From Pseudomonas sp. (GTDB lineage Bacteria > Pseudomonadota > Gammaproteobacteria > Pseudomonadales > Pseudomonadaceae), in the NCBI RefSeq assembly GCF_030696055.1, contig NZ_JAUYNP010000297.1, positions 1-42,089 of the forward strand: a DNA stretch of 42,089 nucleotides, written 5' to 3'. The notes below the pieces were generated by a model. That model was given only the letters and a program-made list of their open reading frames with translations, had not been told where the DNA came from and did not search any database. Shown here one piece after another: positions 34,273-41,638 of the stretch. Position numbers and translations under genes: made by a program. Positions within the stretch are counted from its first letter, which is position 1; each line of letters begins with the position of its first letter.

Positions 34273-34779
34273 CGAGCAAATCCTTAGGCAAGCAGAACGC
34301 CCCCGGCAGGTGGCGCAGCTATCGCCTAAGCAAGATCGTGGCCAGGCTTAGCCTGCGCGTCTGCCTCTTTAGTCGTGGCGGGGTCTGGACGCCGAGGTGG
34401 ATTGCACCCGAGCAGGGCACCGGCAAAGCGCCGCTGCGAGCTATCGACGCTGGGGGCGGTAAGGGTTCCTTCTTGCTTAAATGCCAGGTGGCCTGGCCCT
34501 CGGCTGGTATAGCGCTTGCATTAGGTTGGTGCGCTTCTTCACTGGTCTGCTCTTTTATGGGGCTGTGAGGGATTTGGCCAGGACGCCGTGATGCGCCAAC
34601 AACCCCCTTAATAACTATGGATTAAGTACCTCGGAGTCGATCCGCTCAGGCACCACTATGGTGCCGGGCCCGATTGTCTGCGGTGGAATGGAACGCGATT
34701 TGTGCTGCCTTGTGGTGCGCTGATGGTTGTTTGTGGTCCGCTTTGGTGCTTTTTCCCTGCGACGGAGTTTTCTTCGTAG
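34273..34779 (+). promoter_or_regulatory. Upstream region of amt with NtrC/sigma-54-like signals
   Basis: A 507-base gap. TGG at 34505-34507 and TTGCA at 34516-34520 give an exact GG-N10-GC sigma-54 spacing. The dyad GCACCA-CTA-TGGTGC at 34650-34664 matches the NtrC site form (TGCACCA-N3-TGGTGCA). Further TGGTGC half-sites occur at 34527, 34713 and 34744. A weaker promoter candidate, TGGAACG-N4-TTGT, lies at 34689-34703. The dyad is downstream of the best promoter, so the exact layout is unsettled. A 76-codon open frame here (34338-34568) shows no homology and is not called. Confidence 0.45.
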
Positions 34780-35988
34780 ATGGAAAACCTCAACAGTGCT
34801 GTGGAAACCCTGATTCACGGCTCCAATACCCTGTTTATTCTGCTCGGCGCCGTCATGGTGCTGGCCATGCACGCCGGCTTCGCCTTCCTCGAGGTCGGCA
34901 CGGTGCGGCAGAAGAACCAGGTCAACGCCTTGTCGAAGATCATCTCCGACTTCGCGGTCTCGGCCCTGGCGTATTTTTTTGTCGGTTACTGGGTCGCTTA
35001 TGGGGTGACCTTCCTCGAGCCGGCCAGCGTGCTGACCGCAGGCAATGGCTATGGCCTGGTGAAGTTCTTCTTCCTGCTGACCTTCGCCGCGGCGATTCCG
35101 GCGATCATTTCCGGTGGCATCGCCGAGCGCGCCAAGTTCGGCCCGCAGCTGTGCGCCACCGTGCTGATCGTGGCCTTCGTCTACCCCTTCTTCGAGGGCC
35201 TGATCTGGAACGGCAACTTCGGCGTACAGGCCTGGCTGACGGCGCAGTTCGGCGCGGCCTTCCATGACTTCGCCGGCTCGGTGGTGGTGCATGCGGTGGG
35301 CGGCTGGCTGGCCTTCGGCGCGGTGATTCTGCTGGGCCGCCGCGATGGCCGTTATCGCGACGGGCGTCTGGTGGCCTTCGCCCCATCGAATATTCCGTTC
35401 CTGGCCCTGGGCTCGTGGATTCTGATTATCGGCTGGTTCGGCTTCAACGTGATGAGCGCGCAGACCCTGGGCAGCGTCAGCGGCCTGGTGGCGGTCAACA
35501 CCCTGATGGCCATGGTCGGCGGCACGGTGGCGGCCCTGCTGGTTGGGCGCAATGACCCGGGCTTCCTGCACAATGGCCCGCTGGCCGGTCTGGTGGCGGT
35601 CTGCGCCGGCTCCGACCTGATGCATCCGGTGGGGGCTCTGGTGACCGGGGCTATCGCCGGTGGCCTGTTTGTCTGGGCGTTCACCGCGACCCAGGTCAAA
35701 TGGAAAATCGACGATGTGCTCGGCGTCTGGCCGCTGCACGGTCTGTGCGGGGTGTGGGGCGGCATCGCCTGCGGCATCTTCGGCCAACAAGCGCTCGGCG
35801 GCCTGGGCGGCGTCAGCCTGGCCAGCCAGTTCGCCGGCACCGCCTTGGGCGTGCTGGTGGCGCTGGTGGGTGGTTTCCTGGTGTATGGCGTGCTGAAAGT
35901 CTCGGTAGGCATTCGCCTGACCCAGGAAGAGGAATACTACGGCGCCGACCTGTCGGTGCATAAGATAGGTGCGCTTAGCCAGGACTGA
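34780..35988 (+). CDS. amt: Ammonium transporter (Amt/AmtB family)
   Basis: 402 residues with 11 predicted membrane helices. Family marks are VLAMHAGFAFLEVGTVRQKN, FHDFAGSVVVHAVGG (Asp and first pore His), FGFNVMSAQTL and PLHGLCGVWGGIACGIFG (second pore His). Both twin histidines and the helix-1 pattern are present, so it should transport ammonium. There is no N-terminal signal peptide, and no glnK (PII) gene is adjacent on either side, unlike the common glnK-amtB operon. ATG 34780 has GGAG at 34764-34767, 12 bases upstream, which is weak. A terminator follows 25 bases after the stop. Confidence 0.94.
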   Translation: MENLNSAVETLIHGSNTLFILLGAVMVLAMHAGFAFLEVGTVRQKNQVNALSKIISDFAVSALAYFFVGYWVAYGVTFLEPASVLTAGNGYGLVKFFFLLTFAAAIPAIISGGIAERAKFGPQLCATVLIVAFVYPFFEGLIWNGNFGVQAWLTAQFGAAFHDFAGSVVVHAVGGWLAFGAVILLGRRDGRYRDGRLVAFAPSNIPFLALGSWILIIGWFGFNVMSAQTLGSVSGLVAVNTLMAMVGGTVAALLVGRNDPGFLHNGPLAGLVAVCAGSDLMHPVGALVTGAIAGGLFVWAFTATQVKWKIDDVLGVWPLHGLCGVWGGIACGIFGQQALGGLGGVSLASQFAGTALGVLVALVGGFLVYGVLKVSVGIRLTQEEEYYGADLSVHKIGALSQD

Positions 35989-36013
35989 TGGCTGTTCGCA
36001 CGACATAAAGAAG

Positions 36014-36036
36014 CCCGGCGCAGTGCCGGGTTTTTT
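36014..36036 (+). terminator. Rho-independent terminator after amt
   Basis: Stem CCCGGC (36014-36019) and GCCGGG (36025-36030) with loop GCAGT, followed by six Ts (36031-36036). It ends the single-gene amt transcript. Confidence 0.88.
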
Positions 36037-36158
36037 GTTGAGCTGGCTTTAGGTCGTCTGGCCGCGTAATACCGTTGATCGGCGCCTACAAACCTATGGC
36101 TAAAGTTTTATCCATTACGGCCGTCAACCAATCAGATACACCGCCTAGGTACTTTGCC

Positions 36159-37328
36159 ATGACTCCCCTGGCCTCACTTTCACCCGCCGTATCACGTCCA
36201 TCCTCTAGCAACGTCCAGCCTGCCGTGCGCAATGCCGCCGATGCCCATGCGGTGTTGGCCAATCGCCTGGCCGAGCGGCTGGGCTTGCCGCCGGGCTCCC
36301 TGGTCGGCAAGGCGGATGACTACAGCCCGGAAAAAGTGGCCGGGCGCATTCTCGGTTTTATCGAGCAGCGCCTAGAAAGTGAGAAGGCCGCGGGGGCCGA
36401 TACCAGTAAGCTGCAAGGCCTGCTGGAGCAAGCGCGCAGCGGTGTGGAACAAGGCTTTGCCGAGGCGCGCAAGATTCTCGATGGCATGGGCGTCTTGCAA
36501 GGCAAGGTGGCCACTGATATCGACGACACCTATCAGCGTATCCAGGACGGTTTTGCCGATCTGGATAAGCGCTTCAATCCTGCCGCAGAGCCTGACACCG
36601 ACAGTACCGGCACCTCCGGTTCCGCCGCAGTGGCCGCCTACAGCGAACGCTTTGCCGCCCAGGCAGAAACCTTCGAGATGGCGGTGACCACCCGTGACGG
36701 CGATCGCCTGCGCATCTCCATCGCCCAGGCCTCGGCCAACTGGTCGCAAAGCGGCGTCGCTGCCACGAGCGATGGCAACGGCAGTGCGCTGGTGGCCGGC
36801 AGTCAATCGGGCAGCCTGCAGATCGGTGGTTGGCAGGTCAGCATCGAAGGCGAGTTGGATGAGCAAGAGCGCGAGGCCCTGGAGAAACTCTTCGGCCAGG
36901 TGCAGGAGCTGTCCGACAAGTTCTACGCCGGTGATCTGAGCGGGGCGTTTGATCGGGCCATGGCCTTGGATATGGATGGCGAGCAACTTGCCTCCATGTC
37001 CCTGCGCCTGACGCAGACCAGCGTGCGCCAAGCCACCGACGCCTACAGTGCGGTGGCTGAGCAGGGTGGTCAGGCCGCCAGTGCGGTCAATAGCAGCTTG
37101 CTCGATTATGCCCAGGGTCTGCTGGAGGCATTGCGCAGTGCCAGCCAGGTCAGCGAGGACGGCAAGGGCAGCCTGTCTGACTTGCTCAAGGGCGGTTTTG
37201 CCCTGGATGAGCGTTTCGACAGCAAACGTCTGGAAAAGGCCGAGAAGCTCAACAGCCGTCTGCTCGATGGCCTGCAAGCCTTGCTCGATGAGCAGCTGCA
37301 GAATGCCGGCGAGGCACCCGCGGCCTGA
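36159..37328 (+). CDS. DUF5610 domain protein
   Basis: About 389 residues, soluble, with no signal peptide. The N-terminal ~35 residues are Ser/Pro-rich (MTPLASLSPAVSRPSSSNVQ). A DUF5610-like segment (~40-160) includes LAERLGLPPGSLVGKADDYS, PEKVAGRILGFIEQRL and EARKILDGMGVLQGKVATDI. The C-terminal half is rich in Ala, Ser, Gln and Asp with long helices. The family is common in Pseudomonas and has no established function. ATG 36159 is preceded by AGGT at 36147-36150; an upstream in-frame ATG at 36075 adds 28 residues without a ribosome-binding site. It is followed 49 bases on by a glutaredoxin-like gene. Confidence 0.75.
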   Translation: MTPLASLSPAVSRPSSSNVQPAVRNAADAHAVLANRLAERLGLPPGSLVGKADDYSPEKVAGRILGFIEQRLESEKAAGADTSKLQGLLEQARSGVEQGFAEARKILDGMGVLQGKVATDIDDTYQRIQDGFADLDKRFNPAAEPDTDSTGTSGSAAVAAYSERFAAQAETFEMAVTTRDGDRLRISIAQASANWSQSGVAATSDGNGSALVAGSQSGSLQIGGWQVSIEGELDEQEREALEKLFGQVQELSDKFYAGDLSGAFDRAMALDMDGEQLASMSLRLTQTSVRQATDAYSAVAEQGGQAASAVNSSLLDYAQGLLEALRSASQVSEDGKGSLSDLLKGGFALDERFDSKRLEKAEKLNSRLLDGLQALLDEQLQNAGEAPAA

Positions 37329-37377
37329 TCCAAGGCGATGCTAGACTGTACGCTTAGCAGATAGTTGAGGCGTACAG

Positions 37378-37614
37378 ATGCTCCCGGAATGTCAATTATT
37401 CGGTACCCTCGGCTGCCACCTGTGTGAGGTGGCCGAGGCGTTACTGATGCCTTTTGTCGAGCACGGTTTGCTGGTTGAAGTGGTGGATATCGCCGAACAA
37501 GAAGGCTGGCTCGAACACTACGGCCTGCGCATACCTGTGCTGCGCCGCAGCGATACCGGCGCCGAGCTGAGCTGGCCATTCGAGGCCGAGCAAGTTGTGG
37601 ACTTCCTGCGTTAA
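37378..37614 (+). CDS. Glutaredoxin-like protein
   Basis: 78 residues with a thioredoxin fold. The redox motif C-H-L-C lies in QLFGTLGCHLCEVAEALL near residue 13, followed by a beta-strand LLVEVVDIAEQEG and the cis-Pro strand YGLRIPVLRR. It is of the short glutaredoxin/DUF836 kind. It is likely a cytoplasmic thiol-disulfide protein; a partner is not indicated. The next gene, cheV, starts 59 bases downstream. Confidence 0.85.
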   Translation: MLPECQLFGTLGCHLCEVAEALLMPFVEHGLLVEVVDIAEQEGWLEHYGLRIPVLRRSDTGAELSWPFEAEQVVDFLR

Positions 37615-37673
37615 GCCTGCCGGCGCGATCTGCCGGGCAGCTGGGTCATTGAATTATTAAAGGATGAAGAGCA

Positions 37674-38558
37674 ATGAGCATGGTGCTGGGTGATGCCTTG
37701 TCGCTGCTGTTGTTTCGCTTGCACAGTGGTCGTTTGTTGGGGATTAACCTGCTCAAGGTTCAGGAAATCATTCCATGCCCGCCCTTGACCAAGCTCCCCA
37801 GTCGCCATCCCCATGTGCGTGGCGTGGCTACCTTGCGCGGTTCGGCCTTGACGGTGATCGACCTGGCCCGCGCGATTGGCGAGCAGGGCGTCAGTGATAG
37901 CCGCGATGGCTGTCTGATAGTCACCGAACTCAGCCGCTCGCGTCAGGGCCTGCACGTGCAAAGCGTTGAGCGCATAGTGCAGTGCTATACCCGCGATGTG
38001 CGTCCGCCACCCGCAGGTTCCGGCGGCAAAGCCTTTATCACCGGGGTGACCCAGATCGACGGCAAGATAGTGCAGATACTCGATATCGAGAAGGTATTGC
38101 ACGAGCTCGCGCCGGCAATAGTCGAAGACCTCGATGAGCAGCTGCTGTCGGAAAGCGAGCGCAGTCTGCTCAGGGGGCGCCGCGTGCTGGTGGTGGATGA
38201 CTCTCATGTGGCCCTGCACCAGACCATGATCACCCTGCGCAAGCTGGAACTGGACTGTCAGATGGTCAGAAGCGCCGCTAGTGCCTTGGCGCTATTGCTG
38301 GCGGAGCATGCAGCCGGGCGGCCGATAGAAGTGCTGGTGTCGGATATCGAGATGCCAGAGATGGATGGCTATGACCTTGTGCGCACTATCCGCAAACACC
38401 CGGACATCGGTCAGACCTATGTGCTGCTGCACACCTCATTGGACAGCACTATGAATACCGAAAAAGCCCAGGCGGTGGGGGCCAACGATGTGCTGACCAA
38501 GTTCTCCACCATCGACCTGAGCAAGGCTTTGGTGCGCGCGTTTGAAAGCCTGAATTGA
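37674..38558 (+). CDS. cheV: Chemotaxis coupling protein CheV (CheW domain plus receiver)
   Basis: 294 residues. The CheW-like domain (~5-150) has GRLLGINLLKVQEIIPCPPL and HVRGVATLRGSALTVIDLAR. The receiver domain (~165-290) has VLVVDDSHVAL, phospho-Asp in LVSDIEMPEMDGYDLV (~residue 225) and the conserved Lys in NDVLTKFSTIDL. CheV couples chemoreceptors to CheA and may act as a phosphate sink. ATG 37674 has AAGGA 9 bases upstream. It is a lone chemotaxis gene here and ends in a terminator shared with tRNA-Pro. Confidence 0.95.
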   Translation: MSMVLGDALSLLLFRLHSGRLLGINLLKVQEIIPCPPLTKLPSRHPHVRGVATLRGSALTVIDLARAIGEQGVSDSRDGCLIVTELSRSRQGLHVQSVERIVQCYTRDVRPPPAGSGGKAFITGVTQIDGKIVQILDIEKVLHELAPAIVEDLDEQLLSESERSLLRGRRVLVVDDSHVALHQTMITLRKLELDCQMVRSAASALALLLAEHAAGRPIEVLVSDIEMPEMDGYDLVRTIRKHPDIGQTYVLLHTSLDSTMNTEKAQAVGANDVLTKFSTIDLSKALVRAFESLN

Positions 38559-38577
38559 TGGGTTTTAGTCGGCCACA

Positions 38578-38606
38578 AAAAAGCCCGCAATTAGCGGGCT
38601 TTTTTG
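38578..38606. terminator. Bidirectional terminator between cheV and tRNA-Pro
   Basis: AAAAAGCCCGC (38578-38588), loop AATTA, GCGGGCTTTTTT (38594-38605). The A-run on the left and T-run on the right give a poly-U tail on both strands, so it can end cheV from the left and tRNA-Pro from the right. Confidence 0.9.
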
Positions 38607-38648
38607 TGGGTCTTGGATGCTCAGTGTGAGCTACTCAAGACTGGGAAA

Positions 38649-38725
38649 TGGTCGGAGAGACAGGATTCGAACCTGCGACCTTCTCGTCCCGAACGAGACG
38701 CGCTACCAAGCTGCGCTACACTCCG
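38649..38725 (-). tRNA. tRNA-Pro (anticodon CGG)
   Basis: On the minus strand the gene runs from CGGAGTGTAGCGCAGCTTGG to ...CTCTCCGACCA, 77 bases with encoded CCA. The anticodon arm is TCTCG-TTCGGGA-CGAGA, giving anticodon CGG, which reads the Pro codon CCG. The D-arm (GCGCAGCTTGGTAGCGC) and T-arm (GCAGG-TTCGAAT-CCTGT) fold normally; the acceptor stem has one U-U at position 6-67. Confidence 0.96.
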
Positions 38726-38808
38726 AATAAGTTGAGATTGTACTCAAAAAGTTTTGTTACACAAGGGGTTAGGGGCGAATTTTTTAAAACGGCAGAGCGC
38801 TCGGCCGG

Positions 38809-38848
38809 CCTCAGGCGCCACGCCATGGCGGCATGGGGGCGCCTGAGG
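38809..38848 (-). terminator. Hairpin after the YgdI-like lipoprotein gene
   Basis: Perfect 11-bp arms CCTCAGGCGCC (38809-38819) and GGCGCCTGAGG (38838-38848), 10 bases beyond the minus-strand lipoprotein stop. No T-run adjoins it, so it may be a weak terminator or an RNA-stability hairpin. Confidence 0.5.
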
Positions 38849-38858
38849 GGCGCAAGAA

Positions 38859-39080
38859 TTACAGCTCTTTGACCGTGCGCACTTGGTCCTTGTTGACCTT
38901 GGCAGGTTTGCCGTCGAGTTGCTCGAACTCATAGAAACCCGACTCTTCGTCGAAGACAGGTTCGTCCACGGTTTGGATCTCGCGGCCGTCATTCAGGGTG
39001 ATCACCGAGGGCGCTGCGCAACCTGCCAGAGTGACCAGCCCCAGGGCGAGCAAGAGGGCCGGAATGGTTCGCTGGATCAT
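38859..39080 (-). CDS. YgdI/YgdR-type small lipoprotein
   Basis: 73 residues. The signal peptide MIQRTIPALLLALGLVTLAG ends in the lipobox LAGC with Cys21, so the mature protein should be lipid-anchored. The rest matches the YgdI/YgdR SH3-like domain: ITLNDGREIQTVDEPVFDEE, then GFYEFEQLDGKPAKVNKDQV. Function is unknown. ATG 39080 has AAGGAG 6 bases upstream. Confidence 0.9.
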   Translation of the reverse strand: MIQRTIPALLLALGLVTLAGCAAPSVITLNDGREIQTVDEPVFDEESGFYEFEQLDGKPAKVNKDQVRTVKEL

Positions 39081-39147
39081 TTGAATCTCCTTGGGTTTTA
39101 GAGGCTTTTACTCTTGTAAGACGAGGCCTTGGCCGCCAAGTTCCCTG

Positions 39148-39741
39148 TTAACCACCGCTAGTAGTGGGCGTACTCAACAGCTCGGGGGTGTTCAGGTTAG
39201 CCAGGCGCGGATCTTCGGCTGGGCAATCGACGGTCAGGGGATCGATGGAACGCAGCCAGCGCTGCGGGCTGCGTTCGCCGGCTTGCCAGGCTCGCTCGAG
39301 TGCGGGCGCCAGGGCCAGTGGAATCAGGCAGAACAAAGGTTCCAGGTACTGGCCCTGACGCACCACTACCGCTCGTTCGCCCGCTTGGCTGAGCAAGGCC
39401 TGCAGCAGCGCCAGGTCGAGACCCGGGGCATCGCAGGGCAGCACCAGCAGCCAGTGGTGGCGGGCGACTTTAAGCCCCGCGCGAATGCCGGCCAAGGGAC
39501 CCTGGAAGTCGGCCACCTCATCCGCCACCAGGCGGTCGGCGTAGGGTGCGTAGCGCTCGGCGTTGCGGTTGCAGGAGATGATCAGATCATCGGTCAGGGG
39601 CCGCGCTAAGGCATGCAGCCAGGCGATCAGGGGGCGGCCTTGCCAGTCGAGCAGGCCCTTGTCCTGGCCGCCCATGCGTTGTCCGCGGCCGCCCGCCAAG
39701 AGCAATACGGAACAGCTGGGTAGAGCAGGGCTAGCGGGCAT
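39148..39741 (-). CDS. mobA: Molybdenum cofactor guanylyltransferase
   Basis: 197 residues with the MobA nucleotidyltransferase pattern: [20 protein letters not shown] (GTP site with its Lys), the central [13 protein letters not shown], and the metal-binding Asp in [12 protein letters not shown]. It links GMP to molybdopterin to form the bis-MGD cofactor used by nitrate reductases and formate dehydrogenases. ATG 39741 has AGGAGG 7 bases upstream. It is divergent from moaB-moeA, so 39742-39809 holds both promoters. Confidence 0.93.
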   Translation of the reverse strand: MPASPALPSCSVLLLAGGRGQRMGGQDKGLLDWQGRPLIAWLHALARPLTDDLIISCNRNAERYAPYADRLVADEVADFQGPLAGIRAGLKVARHHWLLVLPCDAPGLDLALLQALLSQAGERAVVVRQGQYLEPLFCLIPLALAPALERAWQAGERSPQRWLRSIDPLTVDCPAEDPRLANLNTPELLSTPTTSGG

Positions 39742-39809
39742 GGCAGAGCCTCCTGGGATGGGCCTGTGATATAAATGCGGGCATTATCGCCCATAACCGG
39801 AAGCCTGCC

Positions 39810-40349
39810 ATGAGCCACAAGGCCGACGCACCCTTCGTGCCCCTGAATATTGCCGTTCTCACCGTCAGCGACACCCGCAGCCTGGACACCGACACCTCCG
39901 GCCAGTTGTTTGTCGACCGCCTGCAAGCGGCCGGGCACAACCTGGCGGCGCGGGTCTTGCTGAAGGACGACCTGTACAAGATTCGCGCCCAGGTCGCGAC
40001 CTGGATTGCCGAGGATCAGGTGCAGGTGGTGCTGATCACCGGCGGCACCGGCTTTACCGGCCGTGACAGTACCCCGGAAGCCGTGGCCTGCTTGTTGGAC
40101 AAGCAGGTCGATGGTTTCGGCGAGCTGTTCCGGCAGATTTCCGTGGCCGATATCGGCACCTCGACCATTCAATCCCGCGCCTTGGCCGGCTTGGCCAACG
40201 GCACCTTGGTGTGCTGTCTGCCGGGCTCGACCAATGCCTGCCGTACCGCCTGGGATGGCATCCTCGGTGAGCAACTGGATGCCCGCCATCGTCCCTGCAA
40301 TTTCGTTCCGCACCTGAAGCAAGTGGCGGCCTGCGAGAGCCGTGGATGA
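39810..40349 (+). CDS. moaB: Molybdopterin adenylyltransferase family protein MoaB
   Basis: 179 residues of the MoaB/MogA fold. Motifs are [20 protein letters not shown] near the N-terminus, [20 protein letters not shown] (~residue 75) and the C-terminal [20 protein letters not shown]. It should adenylylate molybdopterin or support metal insertion. It overlaps moeA by ATGA, giving a two-gene operon. In Pseudomonas a second moaB is usual, so this could be the moaB2 paralogue; only one copy is in view. Confidence 0.93.
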   Translation: MSHKADAPFVPLNIAVLTVSDTRSLDTDTSGQLFVDRLQAAGHNLAARVLLKDDLYKIRAQVATWIAEDQVQVVLITGGTGFTGRDSTPEAVACLLDKQVDGFGELFRQISVADIGTSTIQSRALAGLANGTLVCCLPGSTNACRTAWDGILGEQLDARHRPCNFVPHLKQVAACESRG

Positions 40350-41560
40350 GCGGCTGTGACAAGCCTGGGCTGATGCCGGTCGAGGCGGCGCTGCAGCGCT
40401 TGCTGGCGCTGGCCGAGGCCAGTGCCATTGGCGAGATCGAGCAAGTCAGCCTGAGCGCAGCCGATGGCCGGGTGCTGGCCGAACCCTTGATCGCCAAGCT
40501 GGATTTGCCGCCCTGGGCCAACAGCGCCATGGACGGTTACGCCCTGCGCCTGGCCGACTGGACGGGCGAACCGCTAGTGGTCAGCCAGCGCATCCAGGCA
40601 GGCAGCGCGCCCGAGCCGCTGCAGCCCGGCACTTGCGCGCGGATCTTTACCGGCGCGCCGCTGCCCCAGGGCGCCGATACGGTGGAGATGCAGGAAAACG
40701 CCGTGCTCGGCGCGGATGGCCGGGTGGCCTTTAGCGAGCCTTTGCGCCTGGGCCAGAATGTGCGCGCCCAGGGTCAGGAAACCCGTATCGGCGATTCCGT
40801 GCTGCCGGCCGGCAGCCGTTTGGGCCCGATCGAGCTGGGGTTGGCGGCTTCGCTGGGTTGTGCCGAGCTGAGTGTGCGGCGGCGCCCACGGGTGGCGGTA
40901 TTGTCCACCGGCGATGAGCTGATCGAACCGGGACTGCCGCTTGGCCCCGGGCAAATCTACAACAGCAACCGCCGCCTGCTGATCGCCTGGTTGCAGCGTC
41001 TGGGCTGCGAGGTGGTGGATGGCGGCATCCTGGCCGACGACCTGGAGCTGACCCGTGCGGCGCTGGGCGCCCTGAGTGGCGTCGACCTGATTCTGTCGAC
41101 CGGCGGCGTATCGGTGGGCGAGGCGGATTTCCTTGGCCTGGCCCTGCGCGAAGAGGGCGAGCTGGCGCTGTGGAAGCTGGCGATCAAACCAGGCAAGCCG
41201 CTGACTTGCGGGCAGTTTCGCGGTGTGCCGGTGATCGGCCTGCCGGGCAATCCGGCTTCGACCCTGGTGACTTTCGGCCTGCTGGCGCGGCCTTATCTGC
41301 TGCGCCGTCTGGGCGTGCAGCGGGTCGAGCCCTTGGGTTTCCCGATGCCGGCCGGCTTCATCTGGAGCAAGCCGGGCAACCGCCGCGAATACCTGCGCGC
41401 GCGCCTGGAAAATGGCCGGGTGGTGCCCTATCCGAACCAGAGTTCCGGCGTGCTACGCAGCGCAGCCTGGGCCGAGGGCTTGGCCGAGGTGCTGGAAAAT
41501 ACCACCTTGAGCGAGGGCGATAGCCTGCGCTTTATCCCCCTAAGCGAAATACTCGGGTAG
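40346..41560 (+). CDS. moeA: Molybdopterin molybdenumtransferase MoeA
   Basis: 404 residues with the four MoeA domains. Marks are LPPWANSAMDGYAL near residue 57, RIFTGAPLPQGADTVEMQE (~95), RPRVAVLSTGDELIEPG (~185), LILSTGGVSVGEADFLG (~250) and KLAIKPGKPLTCGQF with PVIGLPGNPAST. It inserts molybdate into adenylylated molybdopterin made by the MoaB/MogA step. It is translationally coupled to moaB. The stop codon is 5 bases before a palindromic repeat. Confidence 0.95.
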   Translation: MSGCDKPGLMPVEAALQRLLALAEASAIGEIEQVSLSAADGRVLAEPLIAKLDLPPWANSAMDGYALRLADWTGEPLVVSQRIQAGSAPEPLQPGTCARIFTGAPLPQGADTVEMQENAVLGADGRVAFSEPLRLGQNVRAQGQETRIGDSVLPAGSRLGPIELGLAASLGCAELSVRRRPRVAVLSTGDELIEPGLPLGPGQIYNSNRRLLIAWLQRLGCEVVDGGILADDLELTRAALGALSGVDLILSTGGVSVGEADFLGLALREEGELALWKLAIKPGKPLTCGQFRGVPVIGLPGNPASTLVTFGLLARPYLLRRLGVQRVEPLGFPMPAGFIWSKPGNRREYLRARLENGRVVPYPNQSSGVLRSAAWAEGLAEVLENTTLSEGDSLRFIPLSEILG

Positions 41561-41565
41561 GACGT

Positions 41566-41638
41566 CGTAGGATGGGTTGAGCGCAGCGATACCCATCTGG
41601 CCATTGATGGGTTACGCCGCTGCGCGGCCCATCCTACG
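41566..41638. repeat. Palindromic intergenic repeat at convergent moeA/araC-type gene ends
   Basis: CGTAGGATGGG (41566-41576) and CCCATCCTACG (41628-41638) are perfect 11-bp arms. Inside are GAGCGCAGCGATACCCAT and ATGGGTTACGCCGCTGCGC, which also pair partly. I know similar GTAGGATGGG repeats from many Pseudomonas intergenic regions. It can form a hairpin between two converging genes and contains the AraC-family stop codon. Confidence 0.7.

Noticed and set aside
34338..34568. 76-codon frame in the amt upstream region
   Set aside because: Low-quality composition, no ribosome-binding site, and it covers the candidate sigma-54 promoter.
34615..36006. 463-codon open frame opposite amt
   Set aside because: Antisense to a gene with twin pore histidines; composition is artefactual.
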